From contig NZ_JADKPT010000007.1 of NCBI RefSeq assembly GCF_015351595.1, positions 1 through 64,000 on the forward strand: a stretch of DNA of 64,000 nucleotides, read 5' to 3'. Position 1 is the first letter of the stretch. Each line of letters begins with the position of its first letter. Both the position numbers and the translations under genes were made by a program. Below, in pieces: positions 35,104-44,339 of the stretch. Origin of the DNA: Flavobacterium sp. LC2016-12 (GTDB lineage Bacteria > Bacteroidota > Bacteroidia > Flavobacteriales > Flavobacteriaceae). The notes under the pieces are model-generated. The model worked only from the letters and a program-made list of their open reading frames with translations, was not told where the DNA came from and made no database searches.

Positions 35104-36375
35104 ATGACCGTAGATTTATTACTAGGATTACAATGGGGAGATGAAGGTAAAGGAAAAATTGTTGACGTTCTTACCTCAAATTATGATATTATTGCACGTT
35201 TTCAAGGAGGACCAAATGCAGGACATACATTAGAATTTGACGGAATTAAACACGTACTTAGAACCATTCCTTCTGGAATTTTTCATAAAAATTCTATTAA
35301 TATCATCGGAAATGGTGTTGTAATTGACCCGGTAGTTTTTCAAAAAGAAATTGAAGGTTTAGAGAAATTTAACCTTGACATCAAAAGTAAATTGATCATT
35401 TCAAGAAAAGCGCATTTAATTTTGCCAACACACCGTTTATTAGATGCAGCTTCAGAAGCATCAAAAGGAAAAGCAAAAATTGGTTCTACATTAAAAGGAA
35501 TTGGTCCAACTTACATGGACAAAACTGGTAGAAACGGATTACGTGTTGGAGATGTTGAATTAGAAGATTTCAAAGAACGTTACAGAGCATTAGCAGACAA
35601 ACATGAAGCAATGATTGCTTTTTATGATGTTGCTATTCAATATAATTTAGCTGAACTTGAAAAAGAGTTTTTTGAAGCTATCGAAGAATTAAAAAAATTA
35701 GATTTCATTGACAGTGAAGAATATATGTACCAGGCTCAAAAAGCAGGTAAGTCTATTCTATGCGAAGGTGCTCAGGGATCTTTATTAGATGTTGATTTCG
35801 GAACTTATCCTTTCGTTACTTCATCAAATACTACTGCTGCCGGAGCTTGTACTGGTTTAGGAATTGCTCCTAACAAAATCAAAGAAGTTTACGGAATTTT
35901 TAAAGCTTATGTTACTCGTGTTGGTAGCGGACCTTTCCCAACTGAACTTTTTGACGAAGTTGGTGCTACAATGGCAAGAGTTGGAAACGAATTTGGATCT
36001 GTTACAGGAAGACAAAGACGTTGTGGATGGTTAGACTTAGTAGCTTTAAAATATGCTGTTCAGGTAAACGGAGTAACTCAGTTAATGATGATGAAAGGTG
36101 ATGTTCTTTCAGGATTCGAAACTTTAAAAGTTTGTACGGAGTACAACTATAAAGGTCAAATCATTTCTCACTTTCCTTATAACATTGAGCCAGAGAATGT
36201 AACTCCTGTTTATAAAGAATTTAAAGGATGGCAAGCAGACTTAACTGGTTTAACGACTTATGAGCAATTGCCAATTGAGCTAAAAGAATATATTGAATTT
36301 ATTGAAGCAGAAGTTGGAGTGCCAATCAAAATTGTATCGGTTGGGCCTGACAGAAAGCAAACAATAACAAAATAA
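35104..36375 (+). CDS. purA: Adenylosuccinate synthetase
   Basis: 423 residues, complete. GTP-binding QWGDEGKGKIVD (10-21) with catalytic Asp13, GGPNAGHTL with the catalytic His, GIGPTYMDKTGRNGLRVGD, GAQGSLLDVDFGTYPFVTSSNTTAAGACTGLG and VTGRQRRCGWLDLVAL are all present. Catalyses GTP-dependent joining of IMP and aspartate, the first step from IMP to AMP. A strong terminator follows. Confidence 0.97.
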   Translation: MTVDLLLGLQWGDEGKGKIVDVLTSNYDIIARFQGGPNAGHTLEFDGIKHVLRTIPSGIFHKNSINIIGNGVVIDPVVFQKEIEGLEKFNLDIKSKLIISRKAHLILPTHRLLDAASEASKGKAKIGSTLKGIGPTYMDKTGRNGLRVGDVELEDFKERYRALADKHEAMIAFYDVAIQYNLAELEKEFFEAIEELKKLDFIDSEEYMYQAQKAGKSILCEGAQGSLLDVDFGTYPFVTSSNTTAAGACTGLGIAPNKIKEVYGIFKAYVTRVGSGPFPTELFDEVGATMARVGNEFGSVTGRQRRCGWLDLVALKYAVQVNGVTQLMMMKGDVLSGFETLKVCTEYNYKGQIISHFPYNIEPENVTPVYKEFKGWQADLTGLTTYEQLPIELKEYIEFIEAEVGVPIKIVSVGPDRKQTITK

Positions 36376-36384
36376 CAATTACTA

Positions 36385-36412
36385 AACGCTCTGATAATCA
36401 GGGCGTTTTTTT
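36385..36412 (+). terminator. Rho-independent terminator of purA
   Basis: Stem AACGCTCTGA/TCAGGGCGTT (one G-T pair), loop TAA, followed by seven T. Ten bases after the stop. Confidence 0.85.
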
Positions 36413-36429
36413 ATACAAATATTTACGCC

Positions 36430-37011
36430 ATGAAAAACCCGGAAATTAAAGTTACAGAAACCAAATTATTATCAGACAATTGGTATATCCTGAATAAGGT
36501 TACTTTTAGTTATCAAAAAGAAAATGAAAAAATTCAGACTCACGTTCGCGAAATTTACGATCGCGGAAATGGAGCTGGAATTTTATTATACAACTCGACT
36601 AAAAAAACAGTTATCTTAACAAGACAATTTCGTCTACCAACTTTCCTTAACGGAAATAAAACAGGAATGATGATTGAAGTTTGTGCGGGACTTTTAGACG
36701 AAGATAATCCTGAAGAATGTATCATTCGTGAAACTGAAGAAGAAACTGGCTATCGCATTAAAAAAGTAGAAAAAGTTACCCAAACCTATATGTCTCCAGG
36801 AGCCGTAACCGAGATCTTATATTTGTTTACAGGCGAATACGATGAAAGTATGAAAGTAAGCGAAGGTGGCGGATTAGCTTCTGAACAAGAAAATATTGAA
36901 GTTTTAGAGTATACTTTTGAAGAAGCGTATGCTATGATCGAATCTGGCGAAATTGTAGATGCGAAAACTATTATTTTGTTGCAACATGCTAAGATAAAAG
37001 GGTTGATTTAA
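36430..37011 (+). CDS. NUDIX hydrolase, NudK/GDP-mannose type
   Basis: 193 residues. The Nudix helix is RETEEETGY (100-108), with CAGLLDEDNPEE before it; one residue fewer than the textbook box separates the Gly from the Arg, as in NudK-type enzymes. LSDNWYILNKVTFSY and REIYDRGNGAGILLYN at the start match the GDP-mannose/ADP-ribose pyrophosphatase group. Cleaves a nucleoside-diphosphate-linked sugar. Stands after the purA terminator with no evident operon partner. Confidence 0.85.
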   Translation: MKNPEIKVTETKLLSDNWYILNKVTFSYQKENEKIQTHVREIYDRGNGAGILLYNSTKKTVILTRQFRLPTFLNGNKTGMMIEVCAGLLDEDNPEECIIRETEEETGYRIKKVEKVTQTYMSPGAVTEILYLFTGEYDESMKVSEGGGLASEQENIEVLEYTFEEAYAMIESGEIVDAKTIILLQHAKIKGLI

Positions 37012-37034
37012 AGATATTTTGTACATTTAATTAG

Positions 37035-37064
37035 TTACTTTACCTTACTTTATCTTACTTTATT
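37035..37064 (+). repeat. Three tandem 10-base repeats TTACTTTAyy
   Basis: TTACTTTACC, TTACTTTATC, TTACTTTATT in direct tandem just upstream of a lipoprotein gene. A TTG at 37019-37021 lies 19 bases before TACCTTAC, so the repeats form the -7 region. Confidence 0.6.
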
Positions 37065-37067
37065 CTA

Positions 37068-37568
37068 ATGCTTATGCGCCTAATATCGACTATTCTTCTT
37101 TTGCTTATTTCATTTCTTTTTTTCAATTGTAAAAATGAAATCACAAAACCGGAAATTACAAAACAAAAAAGCAAAAAGACTGAAAAACAAATTCCAAATG
37201 TTACTGACGAAAACTTTGAAACATTTTTAGCTAAATTTAATCGTGATTCGGTTTTTCAAATTAGCCGAGTAAAATTCCCCTTAAAAGTAAAAGAAATTGA
37301 CTTGGAATCTATGGCAGAATTAGATGAAAACAAGTCCGAATTTAAAGAGCGAACTATCTTAAAATCTGATTACACAAAACTAGATTTCACCTATCCGAAA
37401 GATGCTTTGACTCGTGAATTAGATCGCTATACACAAAAAATAAAAATTAAAAAAAACATAACGGTTGTAGAAATCAGAGGAGTTGATAATGGAATATATT
37501 CAGATTTCTATTTTGAAAAAATTGGTGGTAAATGGTTTTTAGAAACATGGAAAGAGCAATCGACTTAA
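37068..37568 (+). CDS. Small lipoprotein of unknown function
   Basis: 166 residues (164 from the second ATG). Lipoprotein signal peptide with the box LFFNC (Cys about residue 21), a lysine-rich linker, then a mixed alpha/beta domain (FETFLAKFNRDSVFQISRVKFPLK ... FYFEKIGGKWFLETWKEQ) that resembles DUF4348-type lipoproteins. Function unknown. Seven bases before the next gene, so co-transcribed. Confidence 0.7.
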   Translation: MLMRLISTILLLLISFLFFNCKNEITKPEITKQKSKKTEKQIPNVTDENFETFLAKFNRDSVFQISRVKFPLKVKEIDLESMAELDENKSEFKERTILKSDYTKLDFTYPKDALTRELDRYTQKIKIKKNITVVEIRGVDNGIYSDFYFEKIGGKWFLETWKEQST

Positions 37569-37574
37569 AGTTTT

Positions 37575-38138
37575 ATGAAAAATCAAATTAACATCTGGCA
37601 AGAATTTGCAAAAGAAACTGACGGAACTTTTAAAGAAGGCTATTCCTGGCGATCTGACTCAACTGAAATTGAATACAAAAAATGGAAAATAACTTTTGAT
37701 AATTTTACGGTTTGGTCAGGAAAATATAGCAGCGAAACCACAAGAATTATCGTTCCGCTTACTTTATCAAACAACTTTAGATTCGAAATATATCGCGAAG
37801 GCTTTATTCGAAAAATAGAGAAAATATTTGGGGCACAAGATGTAGAAATTGGATATCCTGAATTTGACAAAGCTTTTACCATTAAGAGTAATAATGAATT
37901 TAAAATAAAAACATTATTACAAAACAAAGAAATTAGAACTCTTCTTGAATCTCAGGAAGAAGTAAATCTAATGATTTCAGACCAGAAAGGAATCTGGGAA
38001 GAGAAACTTCCTGAGAGTGAATACGAATTATCCTATTTCATCGATGGCAAAATTCATGACTTTGAGACTTTGAAATCATTATTGCAACTTTTCAAACTAA
38101 TTTTAGACCACTTACACCAGATGAATTTAATTTCTTAG
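37575..38138 (+). CDS. Soluble protein of unknown function
   Basis: 187 residues, not recognised. No signal peptide; begins MKNQINIWQEFAKETDGTF and has many tryptophans and charged residues in a probable alpha/beta fold (KWKITFDNFTVWSGKYSSETTRI). Directly follows the lipoprotein gene. The following 90 bases hold no frame. Confidence 0.6.
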   Translation: MKNQINIWQEFAKETDGTFKEGYSWRSDSTEIEYKKWKITFDNFTVWSGKYSSETTRIIVPLTLSNNFRFEIYREGFIRKIEKIFGAQDVEIGYPEFDKAFTIKSNNEFKIKTLLQNKEIRTLLESQEEVNLMISDQKGIWEEKLPESEYELSYFIDGKIHDFETLKSLLQLFKLILDHLHQMNLIS

Positions 38139-38228
38139 AATGATAATCAAATAAACTATTCAGCAAATTGTGTAATTAATTTGGGCAATTAGTAAAATAA
38201 CTTTACATCATATAAAAAACCAGTTTTT

Positions 38229-39113
38229 ATGAAAAAGTTATATTACACATCAAATGTTTTGTTTCTGATTGTTTTAGTATTGTTAGGTTCTTGTGAACAA
38301 AAGAAGACTATAAGACAAAGTGAAGTAAAGATTCGCAAAACCGTTGAATACAAAAAACCAGAATCAACTATTGCTTTTAAATTTGAAAAAACAAAACAAT
38401 GGCTTGATTCCATCAAAGGTGATTCAACCAAACTTTATATTGCTTACGCTATAAATAGAACGGATAAAGCAAATATTGCCAAAATGGATTCGGTTGTAAT
38501 TCCGAATGATTTTAGTGGCGATTTGGTTTATTATTTACCATTTCCAATACACGTATCAGCTTTAGAAGATGTTTCTAAAGTATTGATTTTCTCCTATCCC
38601 ACGCAGACTTTTGCCGCTTATGAAAATGGAGAACTTGTTTATACCGGACCAACGAATATGGGAAGAAAAAAAGATCCAACACCAACCGGATTGTTTTTTA
38701 CCAACTGGAAAGCTGAAAAAACAACAAGTACTTTTAATGACGAATGGGACTTAAAATGGAATTTCAATATTGAAAATAAACTGGGAGTTGGTTTTCATCA
38801 ATATGAATTACCCGGTTATCCTGCATCGCATTCTTGTTTGCGTTTATTAGAAAAAGATGCAAAATACCTTTATAAATGGGCAGACGAATGGGTTCTGAAA
38901 GACAGTGAAAATGTAAAAGTTAAAGGAACACCTGTAATCGTTTTTGGAAGCTATAATTTTGACGGACCTAAACCATGGCTGGAATTAGTAAAAGATCCAG
39001 AAGCATTAAATATCTCAGAGTCGGAAATTGAAACTCAGGTTCAACCTTTTGTTCAAAAGATTTTAGAAAATCAGAAAATTAGAGAAACAGAAAAGCAAAC
39101 TGCTGCTCTTTAG
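38229..39113 (+). CDS. L,D-transpeptidase lipoprotein
   Basis: 294 residues: lipoprotein signal (LLGSC, Cys22), then a YkuD catalytic domain. The active site is H190 with the S200-H201-S202-C203-L-R205 stretch (SHSCLR); TGPTNMGRKKDPTPTG is the typical approach loop. Such enzymes form 3-3 peptidoglycan crosslinks or attach proteins to the wall. Here it would act in the periplasm from the outer or inner membrane. Followed by a strong terminator. Confidence 0.9.
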   Translation: MKKLYYTSNVLFLIVLVLLGSCEQKKTIRQSEVKIRKTVEYKKPESTIAFKFEKTKQWLDSIKGDSTKLYIAYAINRTDKANIAKMDSVVIPNDFSGDLVYYLPFPIHVSALEDVSKVLIFSYPTQTFAAYENGELVYTGPTNMGRKKDPTPTGLFFTNWKAEKTTSTFNDEWDLKWNFNIENKLGVGFHQYELPGYPASHSCLRLLEKDAKYLYKWADEWVLKDSENVKVKGTPVIVFGSYNFDGPKPWLELVKDPEALNISESEIETQVQPFVQKILENQKIRETEKQTAAL

Positions 39114-39130
39114 AATATTATATTTTATAT

Positions 39131-39176
39131 AAAACAGCTGATGCAATTTTAAAATATTGCATCAGCTGTTTTTTTT
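39131..39176 (+). terminator. Rho-independent terminator
   Basis: Sixteen-base perfect stem AAAACAGCTGATGCAA / TTGCATCAGCTGTTTT with a 10-base loop and further T. It shows that a TTG start at 39157 for the next gene is not real. Confidence 0.9.
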
Positions 39177-39207
39177 AGGTAATTTTATATTCCAATCTAA
39201 AACAAAA

Positions 39208-39504
39208 ATGATCTCCTCTTCTAAAAATAACAGAACTTGTAAAAAAGGGCATCACTATTTTAAAACGAGCGATTGCCCTACTTGTCCAATTTGCGAACAG
39301 GAGCGTAAACCACAATCGGGGCTTTTATCTGTATTGTCAGCCCCGGCAAGACGAGCTTTAGAAAATAAAGGAATCAAAACTGTACAGGATTTATCAAAAT
39401 ATTCAAAAAAAGAAATCATATCATTACACGGAATTGGACCAAGCTCAATTCCAAAACTATTGGAAGAATTGAAAAAGCATAGCCTAAACTTTCGAGAAGA
39501 TTAA
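39208..39504 (+). CDS. Small zinc-ribbon and RNAP-alpha-CTD-like protein
   Basis: 98 residues. N-terminal half: CKKGHHYFKTSDCPTCPIC, four cysteines that look like a zinc ribbon. C-terminal half: LSAPARRALENKGIKTVQDLSKYSKKEIISLHGIGPSSIPKLL, the helix-hairpin-helix pattern of RNA polymerase alpha C-terminal domains. A DNA-binding role is likely, perhaps as an accessory factor. The ATG was chosen because the longer frame begins inside the terminator. Confidence 0.8.
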   Translation: MISSSKNNRTCKKGHHYFKTSDCPTCPICEQERKPQSGLLSVLSAPARRALENKGIKTVQDLSKYSKKEIISLHGIGPSSIPKLLEELKKHSLNFRED

Positions 39505-39605
39505 ACTTCAAAATGTATTTTTTTTTACTTCTGGTCACTTTTATTTTCCTATTTTCGTCTCTCTTAAAACATCTAAAAACCAAAATAGTTTTAAGGTTAA
39601 AAACC

Positions 39606-40445
39606 ATGAAGAATATACTTCTACTTTTTCTTATTTCATTTCCTGTTTTTAATTACGCACAATCATCAAAAGAAATACTTGATTTTAAAATTGGATATTC
39701 TCCTCAAACATCTTACAAACAAGTTGTTGAACAATCTTCAGACACAGAATTACTTTATATAGCTTCTGATGAACTACTGGAAAAACTAAAAAGTAATGGT
39801 ATCGAAAATCCGACTTTAGCAAAAAGTATAACTATAATAGAATCTGCTTTTAAAACGGGCAAAATAGAAAAAGACGGAAATTTTCCTGTGGTTATAGAAT
39901 TTCTTAAAACTACTAATTCAGAAAATAAAGTTATTATCCCCAATGGAACTCTTATTTATGGTAGGGCGTCAGTTTCAACAATGCCAAAATTAGACTCAGT
40001 TGTTTCAAAAGAATTGGACGAAACATTCAAAAAAAATCTGCTTCAAACAGTTCAAAGTATGTTTTCGCAGATTGCATTGCCGGAGAAAAAAATGAAGATT
40101 GGAGAATCATTTACGCAAGTAACTCCTCTTACGATTCCGCTTCCTGGAAATTCTATTGATATGGAAATTACCACAATTTACAAATTAGTCAATATGACAA
40201 ATCAAATTGCCAATTTTGATATTGATCAAAAGTACGTTGCAAAAATAGCCTTTGATGAAGGAAAATTTAATATAAATGCCGATGGAAACGGAAACGGAAA
40301 GTTAGTTTATGATATTCCCAACCATTTTGCTACGAAATTTGTTTTAGATATTGGACTTAATTTTGAAGTAAAACAAGATTTGTTTACTCTCAAGTTAAAA
40401 TCTAATAGTGGGTTTAATCAGGCCGTTCAAATCATCAAAAATTAA
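39606..40445 (+). CDS. Secreted protein of unknown function
   Basis: 279 residues: signal peptide 1-18 (ending NYAQ). The mature part is beta-rich with PEKKMKIGESFTQVTPLTIPLPGN, a stretch seen in exported lipid-binding-like proteins of Bacteroidota (DUF6263-like); I cannot assign a function. Start chosen at the ATG beginning MKNILLLFL; an upstream ATG would add a hydrophobic and basic leader. Converges with guaB across a shared terminator. Confidence 0.65.
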   Translation: MKNILLLFLISFPVFNYAQSSKEILDFKIGYSPQTSYKQVVEQSSDTELLYIASDELLEKLKSNGIENPTLAKSITIIESAFKTGKIEKDGNFPVVIEFLKTTNSENKVIIPNGTLIYGRASVSTMPKLDSVVSKELDETFKKNLLQTVQSMFSQIALPEKKMKIGESFTQVTPLTIPLPGNSIDMEITTIYKLVNMTNQIANFDIDQKYVAKIAFDEGKFNINADGNGNGKLVYDIPNHFATKFVLDIGLNFEVKQDLFTLKLKSNSGFNQAVQIIKN

Positions 40446-40446
40446 A

Positions 40447-40490
40447 TAAAAAAAGGCATAAGAGTTTAAACCTTATGCCTTTTGTTTATA
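40447..40490. terminator. Bidirectional terminator
   Basis: Stem AAAAGGCATAAG/CTTATGCCTTTT (40451-40462, 40472-40483), loop AGTTTAAAC, with A-run before and T-run after. Serves both the secreted-protein gene and guaB. Confidence 0.85.
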
Positions 40491-40504
40491 ATGAAAACTA
40501 AAAA

Positions 40505-41977
40505 TTATCTTGAATAATTTGGAGCTTCTTTTGTAATAGTTACGTTGTGTGGGTGACTTTCCGTAATTCCGCTTGACGTGATTCTAACAAAACGTCCTGT
40601 TTCTTGTAAAGTTGGAATATCTTTTGAACCACAGTATCCCATTCCGGCACGAAGACCACCAATGAATTGTAGCATACTTTCGTTTAATTCACCTTTGTAA
40701 GGAACACGACCCACAATTCCTTCCGGAACTAATTTTTTAACATCGTCTTCAACGTCCTGGAAATAACGGTCTTTTGAACCTGTTTGCATTGCTTCAACAG
40801 AACCCATTCCACGGTATGATTTGAATTTTCTTCCTTCAAAAATGATAGTTTCACCTGGAGATTCTTTTGTTCCTGCTAATAATGAACCTAACATCACACA
40901 GTCAGCACCTGCAGCGATCGCTTTAGGAATATCTCCTGTGTAACGAATTCCACCATCAGCAATAACTGGAACTCCGGTTCCTTTAATCGCGGCAGCAACT
41001 TCTAATACTGCTGAAAATTGAGGAAAACCTACACCGGCAACAATACGGGTTGTACAAATAGAACCAGGTCCGATTCCAACTTTAACACCGTCAGCACCAT
41101 TGGCTACTAAATATTTAGCTGCTTCAGGAGTTGCAATGTTTCCAACAATTACATCTATTTGTGGGAATTTTGATTTTACTTCTTTTAATGTATTTACAAC
41201 GCCTTCAGTATGTCCGTGAGCAGTATCAATAATAATAGCATCAACACCTGCAGCAACTAGTGCAGCAGCTCTTTCGACAGCATCACCAGTAACTCCAATT
41301 GCAGCAGCAACTCTTAAACGTCCGTAAACGTCTTTGTTTGCGATTGGTTTTTGAGTCAATTTTGTGATATCTCTGAAAGTAATTAAACCAACCAATTCAT
41401 TTTTAGCATTTACAACTGGTAGTTTTTCGATTTTGTGACCTTGTAAAACTACTTCTGCCTGTTCTAATGAAGTTCCTTCGGCAACAGTAACTAAGTTAGT
41501 ACTTGTCATTACCTCAGCAATTGGTCTTGCACCGTTTTTCTCGAAACGCAAGTCACGATTCGTAACAATACCTTTTAGGATTTTGTTTTCGTCAACGATT
41601 GGAATACCACCTATTCCGAATTCTTTCATTGCATTTTTTGCATCTGCAATTGTCGAAGTCATTGGTAATGTTACCGGATCGATAATCATTCCGGACTCTG
41701 CACGCTTTACTTTTCTAACCTTTCCAGCTTGTTGCTCGATGGTCATGTTTTTATGTAAAACACCAATTCCGCCTTCCTGCGCCATAGCGATTGCCATTGC
41801 ACTTTCGGTTACTGTATCCATAGCTGCAGATACAATTGGAACGTTTAGTGTTATGTTTCTTGAAAATTTTGATTTGATACTCACTTCGCGGGGAAGCACA
41901 TTCGAGTAGTTAGGTACTAATAATACATCATCGTAAGTTAAACCTTCGCCGATGATCTTGGAGTTGTGTGCTATCAT
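40505..41977 (-). CDS. guaB: IMP dehydrogenase
   Basis: 490 residues, complete. Catalytic Cys308 in [13 protein letters not shown], two CBS domains between about 95 and 208, catalytic flap GSKDRYF, then [26 protein letters not shown]. Oxidises IMP to XMP, the committed step to GMP. Together with purA 4 kb away it covers both branches from IMP, although the two are not one operon. Confidence 0.97.
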   Translation of the reverse strand: MIAHNSKIIGEGLTYDDVLLVPNYSNVLPREVSIKSKFSRNITLNVPIVSAAMDTVTESAMAIAMAQEGGIGVLHKNMTIEQQAGKVRKVKRAESGMIIDPVTLPMTSTIADAKNAMKEFGIGGIPIVDENKILKGIVTNRDLRFEKNGARPIAEVMTSTNLVTVAEGTSLEQAEVVLQGHKIEKLPVVNAKNELVGLITFRDITKLTQKPIANKDVYGRLRVAAAIGVTGDAVERAAALVAAGVDAIIIDTAHGHTEGVVNTLKEVKSKFPQIDVIVGNIATPEAAKYLVANGADGVKVGIGPGSICTTRIVAGVGFPQFSAVLEVAAAIKGTGVPVIADGGIRYTGDIPKAIAAGADCVMLGSLLAGTKESPGETIIFEGRKFKSYRGMGSVEAMQTGSKDRYFQDVEDDVKKLVPEGIVGRVPYKGELNESMLQFIGGLRAGMGYCGSKDIPTLQETGRFVRITSSGITESHPHNVTITKEAPNYSR

Positions 41978-42003
41978 GTTGCAATTTCTAGTTGAATTGC
42001 GTG

Positions 42004-42011
42004 CAAATATA
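42004..42011 (-). promoter_or_regulatory. -7 element of guaB
   Basis: TATATTTG on the minus strand, exact TAnnTTTG, with TTG 16 bases upstream. Transcription would begin about 20 bases before the guaB ATG. Confidence 0.55.
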
Positions 42012-42050
42012 GTGAATAAATTGGAAACAAGAATACTAACTTATTCTTAA

Positions 42051-42306
42051 TTTTTTTGAACCATATAAGTTCATCGAAGTTATATAAGTTTTTGCGTATA
42101 ATTCATATCGGCGTATTTTTTTAAATCATATAAGAAATAGGGCTTCCTGGATGTTTTCTTAACCATATAAGTTATAAGTTTTTGCGCATAATTTAATCCG
42201 CGTTTTTTTTAAAATCATATAAGAAATGATGTCTCTTATATTATATGATCGCTATCTTATCACGCAACAAAATAAAATGAACTTATATTACGTATATGGT
42301 GAAAAA
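42051..42306. repeat. CCATATAAG element, copy 2 (tandem)
   Basis: Bounded by TTTGAACCATATAAGTT on the left and AACTTATATTACGTATATGGTGAAAAA on the right in two pieces, as in copy 1 at 6694-6906. Internally duplicated: ACCATATAAGTT...ATAAGTTTTTGCGyATAAT...AAATCATATAAGAAAT occurs at 42060-42137 and again at 42162-42227. It fills the 336-base gap between guaB and the DUF5723 gene. Confidence 0.7.
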
Positions 42307-42313
42307 GAAAAAA

Positions 42314-43714
42314 CTAATCTTGTGATTCAGGGACAATAAAATTGATTCCGAATTGAAACGCCAGGCTATTCGCCTTTGAGACATCTCGATATTCCAGAAC
42401 ATTGTCGACGAGAGCATAAATATTGACCTTCCCGATCGTTCCGGAAAGTCCCAGACCAATGTTTTTGCTTGAATAAGAATCTAATGTATAAGTAGTCTTG
42501 AAATCTAATTTTTCAAAAATGCTTCTTCTATAAAAAGCCGTAAAAGCTATAAAAGGCTCATTTGGCATAGTCATAGCAAATAGTTGGCCTCCAATTGCAT
42601 TAGCATATCTTCTTTTGTCGGATGGTTTGCAGTTGCACTCCTCGTCTGATCTGGACTCTCCAAAAGAATATTGAACAGATGAATACAATTTGGTCGGGCG
42701 CCAGGTAGTGTATTTGTTATAAAGCGTATCACGTGGAATTGCTTTTTCGAAATCATCAAAAACATCTTCAGGATCATTTGTAAATTCAAAAATAGGATTT
42801 GCACCCTCGTATCTGTAATTTCCTTTGTAGGTAATAGTTTCAATGTCTTTAGATTGATTTACAAATCCGAGATCGATAATACTTGCTGTAAACTGTAGAT
42901 TTTCTCTGAAGTAATATGTAAATCCTACATCAAGCCCCAAACCTAAACTACCATTAAAAAAGGTGTTATGTGCAATATCTTTAGCAACATTTCCATCATA
43001 TTCATCTTTGGTAAATTTAGCAATTCCAGATGTTTTAAGTTCCAGATTTGACGAGATTACTTGTGTATAAAGATTAGGAGTACCCGGAATTTGAGTTGTA
43101 TAAATAAATCCTGAATTTCGTGTAGACGTCGCATTTGCACCACTTGAATACAACTTGGCACGACCTCCTAAAACAAATTTTTCATTTAGTTTTTTATGAA
43201 AACCAACATGAAGAACTGAAAGTACTTCGGCCCTTACATTGATATCAGCCAAATCAAATGATTTACCGACATAATCTTTGTTTCCGTATAAGGAAAATAT
43301 CGCAGGATCCTTTGGAACGTACATCAAAAAATCAAATTCCTGATAGGCTCCAAATGAAATATAAGACTGACTGTCTTCTCCTCCAACTCTAAATCCTCCT
43401 GAAAATAATTCTAGTTGTTCATTGACCTGAGCTTTGTCTTTGTTAGATGAGTTGTTTACAATATTTCGGACTTTATCATTAAAATCTACCCCATTATTGG
43501 CAAATAAATCATAAGCCGAAAAACTGCTTGAACCAACGTTAGCCGAAATTCCAGATAAAACAGGAATACCGAAATAGTATTTATACGAAACATCAGCACC
43601 AGGATTGACCAATGAGGATTGTGGAATCGATGTAAAATTATACAAGAGTTGTCTGTTTTGACTAAAACAAACAAACTGTAGTGACAGCATTAAAATTAGG
43701 TACGCTTTCCTCAT
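42314..43714 (-). CDS. DUF5723-like outer-membrane barrel protein
   Basis: 466 residues: signal peptide (1-18, ending CFSQ), then a barrel-like protein with many beta strands, starting RQLLYNFTSIPQSSLVNPGADVSYKYYFGIPVL, as in the PorV/DUF5723 group of Bacteroidota outer-membrane proteins. The C-terminal NIYALVDNVLEYRDVSKANSLAFQFGINFI fits a last strand. Some relatives belong to type IX secretion or gliding, but there is no direct evidence here. Overlaps the lipoprotein gene by four bases. Confidence 0.75.
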   Translation of the reverse strand: MRKAYLILMLSLQFVCFSQNRQLLYNFTSIPQSSLVNPGADVSYKYYFGIPVLSGISANVGSSSFSAYDLFANNGVDFNDKVRNIVNNSSNKDKAQVNEQLELFSGGFRVGGEDSQSYISFGAYQEFDFLMYVPKDPAIFSLYGNKDYVGKSFDLADINVRAEVLSVLHVGFHKKLNEKFVLGGRAKLYSSGANATSTRNSGFIYTTQIPGTPNLYTQVISSNLELKTSGIAKFTKDEYDGNVAKDIAHNTFFNGSLGLGLDVGFTYYFRENLQFTASIIDLGFVNQSKDIETITYKGNYRYEGANPIFEFTNDPEDVFDDFEKAIPRDTLYNKYTTWRPTKLYSSVQYSFGESRSDEECNCKPSDKRRYANAIGGQLFAMTMPNEPFIAFTAFYRRSIFEKLDFKTTYTLDSYSSKNIGLGLSGTIGKVNIYALVDNVLEYRDVSKANSLAFQFGINFIVPESQD

Positions 43715-44262
43715 TCGATCACCATATAAACGTTTGCACTTGAGCGAAATTTCAAATTTCCAGTACTGTTTTCGTCTAATGGCGGTCCAGACTGCATTCC
43801 GATAATAAACTTCAATTTGACCGTCTGTTTTAAAAGATCTAATCTTTCATTTTCATAAACTTCTGTCGGAATTTTTATAACATTAGAACCACCTGAATAA
43901 GCCGGAACCGAATAGAAATTGGTTTCAAGTGTTTGATCATTAGCATCTAAAAGCTGCAGCTCGATTCTAAAAGCTCTAACTATAGTATTATCAACTTCAA
44001 AATCGAATTCGGTTTTTACGAGATTATCTCTAAAAAACTCATCCTTAAAAGCATCAAAACCCTGAACATCAGATATTACCTGTGGCGATCCATCATTTAC
44101 CAATTGAGTTGCCCGAACATTAAAATAAGCCAGATTAGCTACAAATACAGGTTCCAGCTTAAGATCTTTGGTCTGATCAAAATCTAAATCACTTGAGCAC
44201 GAAAAAAACAGGAATGCAAAAACTAAAATTTTAGGAATTCTATTTAGGATGTTTGCTTTCAT
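43711..44262 (-). CDS. Lipoprotein of unknown function
   Basis: 183 residues: lipoprotein signal with box FLFFSC (Cys about 22), followed by SSDLDFDQTKDLKLEP and a beta-rich domain. The pair lipoprotein plus DUF5723 barrel is translationally coupled, so the lipoprotein probably sits in the outer membrane with the barrel. No family recognised. Confidence 0.7.
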   Translation of the reverse strand: MKANILNRIPKILVFAFLFFSCSSDLDFDQTKDLKLEPVFVANLAYFNVRATQLVNDGSPQVISDVQGFDAFKDEFFRDNLVKTEFDFEVDNTIVRAFRIELQLLDANDQTLETNFYSVPAYSGGSNVIKIPTEVYENERLDLLKQTVKLKFIIGMQSGPPLDENSTGNLKFRSSANVYMVIE

Positions 44263-44283
44263 AACTACTCTATTAGATAGTCC

Positions 44284-44314
44284 GTAATAACACTGTTTTG
44301 CAAATGGTTATTAC
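44284..44314. repeat. Inverted repeat GTAATAAC...GTTATTAC
   Basis: Perfect 8-base arms (44284-44291, 44307-44314) with a 15-base spacer between the HMG-CoA lyase stop and the lipoprotein start. The half-site GTAATA equals that of the satD dyads, but it points the opposite way, so it may simply be a hairpin. Confidence 0.5.
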
Positions 44315-44339
44315 ATATAAATAATAAATGTACTACTTT

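Noticed and set aside
39157..39207. TTG start for the zinc-ribbon gene
   Set aside because: It lies inside the L,D-transpeptidase terminator hairpin; the ATG at 39208 begins the conserved protein.
41978..42313. Purine riboswitch before guaB
   Set aside because: The leader is only about 20 bases; the rest of the gap is the CCATATAAG repeat and lies upstream of the promoter.
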